Shown one piece after another: positions 28,236 through 36,676 of a stretch of 64,000 nucleotides of DNA (position 1 is its first letter; each line of letters starts with the position of its first letter). This DNA comes from Lepagella muris. GTDB lineage: Bacteria > Bacteroidota > Bacteroidia > Bacteroidales > Muribaculaceae. The DNA is taken from positions 23,434 through 87,433 of the forward strand of contig NZ_SRYB01000022.1 in the NCBI RefSeq assembly GCF_004793975.1. Direction: 5' to 3'. The notes under the pieces were generated by a model. The model was not told the DNA's origin and made no database searches. It saw nothing but the letters and a program-made list of their open reading frames with translations. A program made the position numbers and the translations under genes.

Positions 28236-28373
28236 TTAGCAGAAAGTATTGTTTTGGGAAAGTAATTTTCTCATCATGGAAATGGCATAGAGGGGACAGA
28301 TATCCACATTACGTATGGCATTGTCTGCCGCCCAATCTTTCAGATAATTGTCAATGATTCTCGGAATATACAT
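28236..28373 (-). pseudogene. N-terminal relic of an AAA/DUF4143-type ATPase
   Basis: A 45-codon frame beginning MYIPRIIDNYLKDWAADN matches the typical N-terminus of Bacteroidetes DUF4143 ATPases (M.ipRiid..L..W), which should continue into a GaRQvGKT P-loop. Here the frame runs instead into unrelated residues and stops. It is best read as a decayed fragment. It is too short to function and lies next to an intact member of the same broad family (28709-29902). Confidence 0.4.
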
Positions 28374-28446
28374 AAGAATGGATTTTAGTTTGCCTACAAA
28401 ATTAGTAATTATTCTTCATATACACAGGATATTAAACTATATTTCG

Positions 28447-28502
28447 GACAAAATCCAAACAATTAAATCGCTGTTTTCAGACAAAATCCAAACAATTAAA
28501 TC
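28447..28502 (+). repeat. Two 23-bp direct repeats
   Basis: The 23-bp unit starting GACAAAATCC and ending AATTAAATC occurs perfectly at 28447-28469 and 28480-28502 (period 33). It lies immediately upstream of the 58-bp array and forms part of the regulatory region of the AAA ATPase gene. Confidence 0.85.
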
Positions 28503-28507
28503 ATTTT

Positions 28508-28681
28508 TTGTACCTTTGATGGTCTAATTGGATAAATTGTACTTTGCTCGATACAATTCTTAAAATTGTACCTTTGATAGTCTAATTTGGTAAATTGTAC
28601 TTTGCTTAGTACAATTTTGCGAATTGTACCTTTGAAGGTTTAATTGAATAAATTGTACTTTACTCGGTACAATTTATTATC
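28508..28681 (+). repeat. Three tandem 58-bp repeats with palindromes (operator-like array)
   Basis: Units at 28508-28565, 28566-28623 and 28624-28681 share an exact 58-bp period with moderate divergence. Each begins TTGTACCTTTGA, containing TACCTTTG that fits a -7 box, and holds an inverted repeat AAATTGTAC-N8-GTACAATTT (28592-28617 and 28650-28675; slightly degenerate in unit 1). The pattern resembles iteron-like operators for a regulator of the downstream ATPase gene. Confidence 0.8.
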
Positions 28682-28685
28682 TTTG
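28678..28685 (+). promoter_or_regulatory. -7 box of the AAA ATPase gene
   Basis: TATCTTTG followed by C is a perfect Bacteroidetes -7 element overlapping the end of the third 58-bp repeat. A TTGT at 28653-28656 lies about 21 nt upstream. Transcription would start near 28691, 18 nt before the ATG, so any protein bound to the palindromes would affect polymerase directly. Confidence 0.6.
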
Positions 28686-28708
28686 CAAAATAATTAATAT
28701 TGATAGAT

Positions 28709-29902
28709 ATGGATATTCTGATAAGGACATATAAAAGACGGCTGGCTGATGTCAATACGCGTTTCCATCGTTTCCTTTTCTCTGAAATAGACTGGGAACA
28801 ACCTCTGATAGGTATCATGGGGCAAAGAGGAGTGGGCAAGACAACCATGATGATGCAGAGAATCAAGGCGATGGATCCAACAGGTGAAAAATCGTTTTAT
28901 GTATCTCTTGATAATATATGGTTTGCCAACCATTCTCTGATTGAATTGGCTGAAAATATGTTGGATAGAGGTGTCTCGCATCTCTATCTGGATGAGGTTC
29001 ATAGGCTTATTGGATGGGAACAACAGGTTAAGAATCTGTATGATTCCTATCCGGAACTTCACGTTGTGTTCACAAGCTCCTCGCTGCTTGAGATAGATCA
29101 TTCAATAGGCGACTTATCTCGTCGTGTTTCAATGCACACATTGCCCGGTTTATCATTTAGGGAGTTCCTGATGTTTGAAAGATATGATATCCCGCAACGA
29201 CTTGACCTTTCAGATGTACTTTTCTCTCATGAAAAGATTGCAGCCTCAATATCGTCGGTCATAGATGTGCTTCCGATGTTCAGAAAGTACATGGAGAAAG
29301 GTTACTATCCGTTCTATAAGTCAATGAAAACGGATGACTACTATAGTCGGCTTGTGCAGAGTGTATCTACAGTCATAGAATATGATATACCTGCTGTTGA
29401 GAAAAAAATTGAATATGAGACTCTAATAAAGGCAAAGCGACTGGTGGCAATTGTTTCTGCATCCTTGCCATACATTCCCAATATGAGTACTTTGGCGGGA
29501 CTCATGGGTAGCAACAGAAGTCAGCTACTGAAGTTATTTGATCTGTTGGATAGGGCTGGTATCATACGTCAGCTGTTTATGTCTGTCGGAGGTCCGAAAG
29601 CCCTTGTGAAGCCTCAGAAAATATTGCTTGATAATTCCTCGCTGATGTATGCACTTGGCACACCGCAGATTGGGGCTGCACGGGAAAGCACCTTCGCCTC
29701 ATTCCTTAGTGTGAGTCATAAGGTGGGATTTGCAAAAGATGGAGATTTCATGGTGGATGGGCGTTATCTGTTTGAAGTTGGAGGGAAAGGCAAAGGTTTT
29801 GCCCAGATCCGAAATATTCCTGATAGCTTTGTCGTGGCAGATGACATTGAATTTGGATTCAGCAATAAAATCCCATTGTGGCTATTCGGTTTCTTATATT
29901 GA
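28709..29902 (+). CDS. AAA-family ATPase with DUF4143-like C-terminus
   Basis: 397-residue ATPase. Walker A GQRGVGKTT at 38-46, Walker B LYLDEVHRL near 92-98, followed by VVFTSSSLLEI (sensor) and LPGLSFREFL, the usual layout of the AAA_14/DUF4143 group. The C-terminal part carries FMVDGRYLFEVGGKGKGF, which resembles the PD-(D/E)xK-like end of DUF4143 proteins. Function is unknown; relatives are abundant in gut Bacteroidetes and vary between strains. ATG 28709 is preferred to the upstream TTG at 28700. It is monocistronic and follows an elaborate repeat-rich promoter region. Confidence 0.8.
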   Translation: MDILIRTYKRRLADVNTRFHRFLFSEIDWEQPLIGIMGQRGVGKTTMMMQRIKAMDPTGEKSFYVSLDNIWFANHSLIELAENMLDRGVSHLYLDEVHRLIGWEQQVKNLYDSYPELHVVFTSSSLLEIDHSIGDLSRRVSMHTLPGLSFREFLMFERYDIPQRLDLSDVLFSHEKIAASISSVIDVLPMFRKYMEKGYYPFYKSMKTDDYYSRLVQSVSTVIEYDIPAVEKKIEYETLIKAKRLVAIVSASLPYIPNMSTLAGLMGSNRSQLLKLFDLLDRAGIIRQLFMSVGGPKALVKPQKILLDNSSLMYALGTPQIGAARESTFASFLSVSHKVGFAKDGDFMVDGRYLFEVGGKGKGFAQIRNIPDSFVVADDIEFGFSNKIPLWLFGFLY

Positions 29903-29928
29903 CTCCATTATCGTTGCCGGTGATAAAA

Positions 29929-29962
29929 AACGGAATTATGGCGATATCGTCATAATTCCGTT
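29929..29962 (-). terminator. Intrinsic terminator of the UbiA-like/YeiH unit
   Basis: A perfect 12-bp stem, AACGGAATTATG (29929-29940) with CATAATTCCGTT (29951-29962), around a 10-nt loop. On the minus strand the stem is followed by TTTTTT, so it terminates the genes to its right. It may also slow transcripts of the convergent ATPase gene, although its + strand T-run is poor. Confidence 0.75.
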
Positions 29963-29993
29963 ATATCTGTTTGTCTTGAAGTTGTCGGATGGA

Positions 29994-30941
29994 TCAGAGA
30001 CCGAAGAAGCTCATTGTGCTGACGTCGGGTGTGCCGGTGATCTCGAAGATGATGAAGGTGAGGAGACCCATGAGGAGCACGTTGAAGTTGGCGAAGTCAA
30101 TGAGGGTGTGATGATGTTCGCGCGGCAGTGTGCGCATCTGATACCAGATGTAGATGTCAATAAGGAGACAGAGTATGGAGGGGACTATGTCGAGACCCTT
30201 CAATGAGAAATTCAACTGTTGGCACATCACAATTGTCACTGCCGTATAGATGACGCCGTTCAAGAGGAATATCACACGTGCAAATTTCTTGCCAACGGCA
30301 ACTACAAGAGTTTCCTTTGAATTGCGTTTGTTGCGGTAGTAATTATTATATCCGTATACCATTGTCGCGTTGACGCACATCAACCCCATCACTATACTCA
30401 TATATAGGGCGGGAGCGACGTCAATCCAACTCAGAGGATGCTCCGGATGACGTTCGATCTGTATCAGGGCTGTCGTGATGACGCATACCGGCCCGAAAAG
30501 GATAAACGGGGCAATGACTCCGTAAGGGGTACGGAGCAATGGCATGTTGCCACCCATCGTTATCCAGCCTGCAAATGCGACGAATATACCCACCATAAGT
30601 GTCCACCATCCTCCTGATACGGCTATCGATAATCCGGCAAGAGCAGCAATCAGTGCGCAGGCGATGCTCCCCTCCTTTAGAAAGGTCTTGGAATAGGACT
30701 TGGAGTGGGAGTTGATCCTGGAGTCGATATGATTGCCGCAGGCATGCACTTCATTGAAATATCGGAAATAGAAATTGCCTGCCAACTGTGCGAAGATTAC
30801 GAAAATCATACACAGGTTGGCAGGTAATAATTCAGTGTAGCCTCCAATCGCAGCACATGCAGTGCCGGCGAATACGCAACCAATGCCCATCATCAGTGAA
30901 CTGAGACGGACATGGGTCAGGATTGATTGACGGGGGGACAT
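29994..30941 (-). CDS. UbiA-superfamily membrane protein lacking the Asp-rich motifs
   Basis: 315 residues with about eight to nine membrane segments, laid out like MenA/UbiA prenyltransferases. Motif 1 (normally NDxxD) is NFYFRYFNE, and motif 2 (normally N.xRDxxxD....TL....G) is NNYYRNKRNSKETLVVAVG. The TL..A.G end survives, but every magnesium-binding Asp is replaced. This predicts loss of Mg-prenyl diphosphate catalysis, or a quite different substrate. The gene lies 50 bp after the YeiH-like gene and shares its terminator. Annotation pipelines may call it MenA; I would not. Confidence 0.65.
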   Translation of the reverse strand: MSPRQSILTHVRLSSLMMGIGCVFAGTACAAIGGYTELLPANLCMIFVIFAQLAGNFYFRYFNEVHACGNHIDSRINSHSKSYSKTFLKEGSIACALIAALAGLSIAVSGGWWTLMVGIFVAFAGWITMGGNMPLLRTPYGVIAPFILFGPVCVITTALIQIERHPEHPLSWIDVAPALYMSIVMGLMCVNATMVYGYNNYYRNKRNSKETLVVAVGKKFARVIFLLNGVIYTAVTIVMCQQLNFSLKGLDIVPSILCLLIDIYIWYQMRTLPREHHHTLIDFANFNVLLMGLLTFIIFEITGTPDVSTMSFFGL

Positions 30942-30991
30942 AATAGATGGATAGTTTTGGTGGAATAGTTAGGAATGTTTCTAAAAGAGCA

Positions 30992-32038
30992 TCAGGCGAT
31001 CGTATACATCACCACGAAGAGGCTTGTCGCACCGATTGCCATCCATAGGGTGAGTGCCTGAATCAACGGCTTTACGCCTACCTGACGTATCACTTTAAGG
31101 CTCAGACTCGCACCGATTGCAAAGAGGACTGCCACCAGCGCCTTCTTGGCTATGAAGACGAGACTGGAATAGATGGGTGCCATTACAGGAAGAGCACTCT
31201 CGGGAGTGTAGGTGTAGATTACCATTGCCACGACGAAGAGAAGTATGAACCAGGGTATGGAGATCTTTGCCTTGCCTTCCCCACTCTTATCCTTGCGGAA
31301 ATACCATATTGAGAAGAATACGAGTGGGATTATCCAGAGGGCACGTGTGCACTTTATCAGTGTGGCTATCTCGCAAGCCTCCGCACCGTAGGCTTCTCCG
31401 GCTCCGACTACGGAGCTTGTGTCGTGTATCGCTATTGCCGCCCACGTGCCGAACTGTGCTTGTGATAATCCGAATAGATGTCCCAAGGGGGGGAAGATGA
31501 AGAGGGCTATGGCGTTGAGTATGAATATTACGCCAAGCGACACTGCCATCTCGTTCTCCTTGGCTTTCAGCGCACCGCCTACGGCTGCTATCGCACTGCC
31601 ACCGCAGATTGCTGTGCCGGCTGAGATGAGGTAGGAGGTCTTGCGGTCAATCATCATGTAGCGACCGAGCACCACGCCTATGACCATGACCCCGATTACG
31701 GAAATTACGGTGAACAGCATGCCGTCGGCTCCTGATTGAAGCGACTTCTGAAGGTTCATGCCGAAGCCTAAGCCCACGACAGAGAATTGCAGAAGATATT
31801 TGGAGAGTTTCTTATTGAATTTAGGATAGGGGATACCGAATGTGAATGCGAATACCAACCCGATGAAGAGTGCTACGGGAGGGGTGATGAATTGGTATTT
31901 CTCTCCAAACACAAGGTCAAACGGGAAAAGCATTATCACGAGAAGTATCCAATAAAGAGGACCGCCTATTTTTGAGATCATATTTTTTTGCGGGTTCTGA
32001 TTTACTTCGGATTGAAGATTTGTGTTTCTAGATGTCAT
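30992..32038 (-). CDS. YeiH-family putative anion exporter
   Basis: 348-residue integral membrane protein with about ten hydrophobic segments. It matches the YeiH/UPF0324 family (often annotated putative sulfate exporter): VGLGFGMNLQKSL, the SAGTAICGGSAIAAV loop and AIAIHDTSSVVGAG with the conserved HDTSSVVGA. Substrate is unproven for most members; sulfate, taurine-derived sulfite or other anions have been proposed. It may start at 32038 or at the internal Met before ISKIGG. The UbiA-like gene follows on the same strand. Confidence 0.85.
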   Translation of the reverse strand: MTSRNTNLQSEVNQNPQKNMISKIGGPLYWILLVIMLFPFDLVFGEKYQFITPPVALFIGLVFAFTFGIPYPKFNKKLSKYLLQFSVVGLGFGMNLQKSLQSGADGMLFTVISVIGVMVIGVVLGRYMMIDRKTSYLISAGTAICGGSAIAAVGGALKAKENEMAVSLGVIFILNAIALFIFPPLGHLFGLSQAQFGTWAAIAIHDTSSVVGAGEAYGAEACEIATLIKCTRALWIIPLVFFSIWYFRKDKSGEGKAKISIPWFILLFVVAMVIYTYTPESALPVMAPIYSSLVFIAKKALVAVLFAIGASLSLKVIRQVGVKPLIQALTLWMAIGATSLFVVMYTIA

Positions 32039-32192
32039 ATATAATTATTGATTTGGGTTATAACCTCAATAAAAGTAGAGGGGGCATAATGGAAAGTCCG
32101 GTCTGCTTTCGAGATTGCGATGCAAAATTAAATAAAAATAGGAAATTTGCAAAATCAGATTAAACAACTGTTGCATTAATATGAAAATTTTA

Positions 32193-32230
32193 ACGGTCGG
32201 ATAGACTTTGTTGATAGCCTGTCCGACCGT
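32193..32230 (-). terminator. Terminator of the DUF4249/TonB receptor unit
   Basis: A 12-bp stem with one G-U pair joins 32193-32204 to 32219-32230. On the minus strand it is followed by TTAAAATTTT. It sits 46 bp beyond the DUF4249 stop codon. The remaining sequence to 32276 is unremarkable. Confidence 0.6.
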
Positions 32231-32275
32231 CGGGAAATCTGCATGAGCAGAATAGCGTTATTTGGCGGTGTTTTA

Positions 32276-33397
32276 TTATTTCTCCAGTTTCTCTAATACG
32301 AGGTCGCGGATCGGCACCTTGACGGTGTAGGGGGCAGCGGCGGTGACCACGCCCGCCTTCGTCGAGACGTTGCTGTAGGCGAATACCGTCTCGCCGAAAC
32401 CGATACTCCCCAATGAGCCGGCGATGCCGTCGTTTGCCTGCCACACCGACAACACATGGTCGTAGTAGCTACGGTCGATATGCGATAGCGTGACCGTAAT
32501 GCCTACCTTCCCCAATTCCGGATTCTTGTCGGGATTATAGCATTCGTATGAAACACGTTCAAACTTTAGGTGGAGAGGGTAGCTCTTCCCTTTTATGCGA
32601 CGGTCGGTGAAGATGGTATATCCGAATGTCTCGGTAATGGTTGATTCCAATATCGACACATGTTCGGTAAACAAAGGTTCTCCCGAATAGTCGATATAAT
32701 TTACATCCACCCTTTCATAGTAGCTGTCTTCAGTTGAAAGGTCGTCTGAGCCTTCATAGTCAGAACAGGAGTATTGTTTTTTGGGGTATGAGAGTTCAAA
32801 GAAGTTATCAGTGTCTGCCGGGTCGGTGAACCATACCAACATATCAAGATCCATCCCGTAGGTATCCGGTCCGAACTTATTTGTGTAAACCCTAAAATTA
32901 TGCATGGTTGTCTCTACGGCATCTATTTCGACTGGGTATGGCACTGTCACTTCTGCCGAAGCATCCCCATATTTCTTGTCGTGTGCCTCAATGCGTATGC
33001 GGTCGCCGCTTTTAGGGATATAATCGGCAAGATATGCGTAATGTGTTTTCTTGTGATAAATATAAATGCCGTTCTCATCAAATTCGTAATAGCCGTCATT
33101 ATTGTCAGTTACGAGTTTGCATACCATAGTCTCCTTAAATTCATCATTTACGAATAGCGAGACATCGGCATCCGTAATTACGATTTTCGGGTCGACTTCA
33201 TTCCATCTCCAGGTGCGTGATAGGTTGACTTTGATGCTGTCGCCGGGAGTGATGAGCGAGTTCATGCATAGCACTGGGGTCGATGCTATGTTGGGGTCAA
33301 ATTCCTCGTAACATCCCGTCAGCATAGCCGACAGGATAAGGAGCAGAGAGAAATAGAGGGTCCGGAAGTAGCGGAAGAAATATTTTAGAATAGCCAT
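32276..33397 (-). CDS. DUF4249 lipoprotein, TonB-receptor partner
   Basis: 373-residue lipoprotein: a signal peptide ending LTGC predicts lipidation at Cys. The mature part matches DUF4249, a beta-rich surface family encoded beside STN-type TonB receptors in Bacteroidetes (YEEFDPNIASTPVLCMNSL early, SLFVND.EFK, then ITVTLSHIDRSYYDHVLSV). By analogy with SusD partners it may cap the receptor and bind substrate. It overlaps the receptor gene by 13 bp and is therefore co-expressed. Confidence 0.82.
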   Translation of the reverse strand: MAILKYFFRYFRTLYFSLLLILSAMLTGCYEEFDPNIASTPVLCMNSLITPGDSIKVNLSRTWRWNEVDPKIVITDADVSLFVNDEFKETMVCKLVTDNNDGYYEFDENGIYIYHKKTHYAYLADYIPKSGDRIRIEAHDKKYGDASAEVTVPYPVEIDAVETTMHNFRVYTNKFGPDTYGMDLDMLVWFTDPADTDNFFELSYPKKQYSCSDYEGSDDLSTEDSYYERVDVNYIDYSGEPLFTEHVSILESTITETFGYTIFTDRRIKGKSYPLHLKFERVSYECYNPDKNPELGKVGITVTLSHIDRSYYDHVLSVWQANDGIAGSLGSIGFGETVFAYSNVSTKAGVVTAAAPYTVKVPIRDLVLEKLEK

Positions 33398-36078
33398 GTG
33401 TAAGATATTGATGGGATTACTGGTATGAGTTTGATTTTCTTGAATACCCGATAGAAGTTATATTGTCCGGTGTTGTAGTCGAATTTATCGGAATAGTCAC
33501 GCTGTACGCCTATGGTGCTCATGTTGCAATAGGCGTTGTATAGGGAGAAATCCCAATAACCTCGGCGATTATAGCGTCGGAAGTTGAGGTCAAGGCGGTG
33601 ATTGAAGGGGAGGCGGTAGTTGTTCACTTCCGTTGCAAGCGTCATGTCATAATTCCAGGGGGCGAGCGCGGGATCCTGCCAGCACTGGGTAGGGAGGGTG
33701 ATTCTGTTGCCGGTCATCCCTGTCCAAGCTGCCGACATCTCCCATTTCTTGTTGATTTTCCAATTTAGGAGCACATTTATCTTGTGGCGGTTGTCGAAGC
33801 GTGCGGGAAATGGCTTGCCACCATTCTTATCGGCATATTGGCGGTCTGCCCACATCAGGGAGTAGGCGATATGTCCGGATAAGGCACCGAAATCTTTTGA
33901 GATCTTGAAATCCAATCCCTTTGCCGAACCCTTACCGGCAGTCAGTTTCTTTGTCCAATCGGTCTCAGGCGAGAGCAGGTAGTATTCATCTGCATATTCG
34001 AGCAGATTGCGCATCTTTTTCCAGTAACCCTCCACTGATACAGTCCAGCCTTTGCCGAACGAATAGTATGCGCCGGCGAAAATTTTGTCGGCGGTCTGGG
34101 GTTTCTGATCGTTGGTGACGGGCACCCACTGGTCGGTGGGTAGTGATATGGAGCTTTGGATGAGCTGATGCACGTATTGCACTGTGCGTGAATAGCCGGC
34201 CTTCACCGCCCAATCCTTTGCCGGCTGCCATCTGAGCGAGAGACGTGGCGAGAGATTGGAGTGGTTCTTCCCTCCGATATGGAAGAGGGAGAAATGCAGA
34301 CCGTAGTCCACTCGCAGAGGGTCGGCAGGTCGCCAGTCGCCCCCGAAATAGGCGTTAAATTCGCTTGCGCGATATGTGGATACGCGGTCCTTAACAACGG
34401 AATTGACTTCATTTGATGAGAGCGTGCGTGTCGTTAGCGAAGGGAGGAATGAGTGGAGAGTGTAGCCGGCTCCGAAATTGATGCGGTGTGACTGATGGGG
34501 CGACCAATCGAAATCGGCTTTCAGAATCCAGTCGTCGATATGGTTGTCGCTCCTCATTTTGTCGGAAGTCACATTGGTTGGGATGTTTCCTTCATTATAT
34601 CCGTCGGCTTTGGAGTGCTCCAGACGCGACGCATAACGGGAATAGGCACCTGTCAGCTCTCCAAACAGCTTAGGTGTTAGCATATAGTTCCAGCCTGCCG
34701 ATGCCACTATATTGCCCCAACGGAGATTCGATTTCTCCTCGTCCCAATAGGCGTCAGCTTTATCTTTATCCCAGTTCTGTGAGACGCGCAGATAGTCCTC
34801 GCCGTAGTAAAACATCAGGTAGCCGCGGCTGCGGTTGTTGAATCGGTGGTTGATCTTGGCATTTATGTCGGTGAAGGCATAGTTTGTGCTTGTCTTCTCA
34901 TCCTCGCTTATGGCATTGTATATGGCGAATATAGGTATGGTCAGGAGGTCATACCATGAGCGGCGTATGGCGAAGCTGTAGGATGTACGGTCTTTCCATA
35001 TCGGTCCGTCGATGTTGAAGGCGCCGGAGGTCAGTCCCAGACGGGCGGAGCCGTGATGCTCGCTCATTGAGCCGTCTTTCGTATGCACATCCATGTATGA
35101 CGACAGCCTGCCGTCAAACTTCGCGGGGAATGATGATTTATGAAAATCGACGTTGCGGATTGCCTCGGTATTGAAGGCGGAGAAGAGTCCGCCCAAGTGG
35201 TTCACCTGATATAGCGGGATATTGTCAAGCATATACATGTTTTCGTCGGAATTTCCGCCATGCACGTACATCCCTGCCATTCCGTCTATGCCTGCGGATA
35301 CACCCGGCTCAAACTGGAGGGTCTTGATGACGTCGCTCTCGCCGAATACGACGGGAGTGTTGAGTATCGTGTTCTTACCGACGTTGAGACTTCCGACTCC
35401 GGCAGTCTCAAGGGCGACGGTGCGGTTCTTGTTGCCGATGACTACAACGTCTTTTATGGTCTGTGCATTCTCCCGCATTGAGATATCCATCTGCCGGTCT
35501 TTCGACAGGGTGAAGGCAGGTAGCTTTTCAGGAGCGTATCCGGGATATGATACGGTCAGTTGACATTCACCTTCCGGGATAGATATGGAGTAGAACCCCA
35601 TAGCATTGGTGAATACTCCGTTTTTAGTAGAGGAGCATGTGACTGTCGCGCCGGCAAGAGCCTCTCCGGTCTCAGCCTCACGCACGAACCCACTGACGAC
35701 GTATTTTCTCTGTTTCCTTACAATCTCCTTGCTTCGAGACAACAGGATGTTGTTTTTCTGTATCTTGAAAGTTATTCCGGTGCCGTCAAACATTTGAGCC
35801 AGCACGCTTTTCAATGAGGCATCGTTAGCATTGACAGTCACGTTAAGTCCACGCAACAGGTCGGTCTGATAGATGAAATTTTTGCCGGTCTGTCGCATTA
35901 TATCGGCGAATACCTCAGTGGCAGGACGGTTCTTGGCATGGATGCTTACTTTGTCAGTCTCTTTTGCCGGAAGCTCGGATAATATGGCAGGATCCGGGAT
36001 GGCTGCCGTGGAGTTTGAGGCATACGCGAGGAGGGAGGCAGAGCATAGTGCAGATGTTATGAGTAATGAGCGGTTCAT
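33385..36078 (-). CDS. STN-type TonB-dependent receptor (FecA-like signalling)
   Basis: 897-residue outer-membrane receptor. After the signal peptide come an STN secretin/TonB N-terminal domain (about 43-115, VSIHAKNRPATEVFADIM), a carboxypeptidase-like beta sandwich (about 128-200, VSGFVREAETGEALAGATV), a plug (IKDVVVIGNKNR..) and a 22-strand barrel. The STN domain is the signature of receptors that signal through an anti-sigma to an ECF sigma. Both lie immediately upstream in order. Substrate unknown; such loci often handle iron complexes, host glycans or proteins. Gap to the anti-sigma gene is 8 bp. Confidence 0.9.
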   Translation of the reverse strand: MNRSLLITSALCSASLLAYASNSTAAIPDPAILSELPAKETDKVSIHAKNRPATEVFADIMRQTGKNFIYQTDLLRGLNVTVNANDASLKSVLAQMFDGTGITFKIQKNNILLSRSKEIVRKQRKYVVSGFVREAETGEALAGATVTCSSTKNGVFTNAMGFYSISIPEGECQLTVSYPGYAPEKLPAFTLSKDRQMDISMRENAQTIKDVVVIGNKNRTVALETAGVGSLNVGKNTILNTPVVFGESDVIKTLQFEPGVSAGIDGMAGMYVHGGNSDENMYMLDNIPLYQVNHLGGLFSAFNTEAIRNVDFHKSSFPAKFDGRLSSYMDVHTKDGSMSEHHGSARLGLTSGAFNIDGPIWKDRTSYSFAIRRSWYDLLTIPIFAIYNAISEDEKTSTNYAFTDINAKINHRFNNRSRGYLMFYYGEDYLRVSQNWDKDKADAYWDEEKSNLRWGNIVASAGWNYMLTPKLFGELTGAYSRYASRLEHSKADGYNEGNIPTNVTSDKMRSDNHIDDWILKADFDWSPHQSHRINFGAGYTLHSFLPSLTTRTLSSNEVNSVVKDRVSTYRASEFNAYFGGDWRPADPLRVDYGLHFSLFHIGGKNHSNLSPRLSLRWQPAKDWAVKAGYSRTVQYVHQLIQSSISLPTDQWVPVTNDQKPQTADKIFAGAYYSFGKGWTVSVEGYWKKMRNLLEYADEYYLLSPETDWTKKLTAGKGSAKGLDFKISKDFGALSGHIAYSLMWADRQYADKNGGKPFPARFDNRHKINVLLNWKINKKWEMSAAWTGMTGNRITLPTQCWQDPALAPWNYDMTLATEVNNYRLPFNHRLDLNFRRYNRRGYWDFSLYNAYCNMSTIGVQRDYSDKFDYNTGQYNFYRVFKKIKLIPVIPSISYTWLF

Positions 36079-36086
36079 AAGTCGGA

Positions 36087-36557
36087 TTATTGTTCTACCT
36101 GATTATTTTGTTCTACCTTGAGATTCGTGTCAAGTATCTGGTTGATTGTGTCGATAAGCTCGTAGGCATTCCCCTCGTAGCTGAGTGTAAGATGAATGTC
36201 GGAGTCGGCTGGTAGTCCGGAGATCTTCACGTTGTATGCTTTCTCGATCTCCTTCACGACCATCGACAATGGCATGTCGTCAAATTCCAGTCGTTGAGGT
36301 GTCTCTGCGGTCATTACCGGAGTCTTTACAGTCGTTTCCGTCGGTTGAGTGGCGGAGGGTTGAGGTATGGCGGGGGATAGATAGAGATAGATTGCAGCTG
36401 AAGCGGCGAGGACTATCGCCGCGACAGATGCTGCCGCGATGTTGCGCCGCAGCCAGGAATAGCGTGAATGTGTGATGAAATTGAGATTTTCCTTGAAAGC
36501 CCCCTCGCGGTAGAACTTTGCTACGAAATCCAGTGATTCATTAAATTTACGTGTCAT
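36087..36557 (-). CDS. Short FecR-like anti-sigma factor
   Basis: 156 residues: cytoplasmic N-terminus, one membrane helix (about 42-62, AAASVAAIVLAASAAIYLYL) and a periplasmic DUF4974/STN-like end (RLEFDDMPLSMVVKEIEKAY). Classical Bacteroidetes FecR proteins are about 300-350 residues with a full FecR domain between helix and DUF4974. That middle domain is missing here, leaving a compact sensor. Presumed job: bind the ECF sigma factor and release it when the STN domain of the TonB receptor signals. The 119-bp gap on its 5' side may hold a sigma-dependent promoter (GGGG and CGTGTCATTAG around 36611-36645 on the minus strand, low confidence). Confidence 0.72.
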   Translation of the reverse strand: MTRKFNESLDFVAKFYREGAFKENLNFITHSRYSWLRRNIAAASVAAIVLAASAAIYLYLSPAIPQPSATQPTETTVKTPVMTAETPQRLEFDDMPLSMVVKEIEKAYNVKISGLPADSDIHLTLSYEGNAYELIDTINQILDTNLKVEQNNQVEQ

Positions 36558-36676
36558 GATAATTTGCGTGTCATGTTGTGATGTATTCTGCCTGGCTTCC
36601 GGACGCCTTGCATACTAATGACACGAAATCTGCGCACAACCCCTATGTCAAGTGGGAATTTTTTTGAAAAAGTTTT

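Noticed and set aside
28447..28681. Possible CRISPR array
   Set aside because: The 23-bp unit occurs only twice, and the 58-bp units are contiguous with no variable spacers; no cas genes are present.
32085..32115. GGAAAGTCCGG resembling the RNase P core motif
   Set aside because: Only the short motif is present; the surrounding 200 bp lack the rest of an RNase P RNA and lie between two coding genes.
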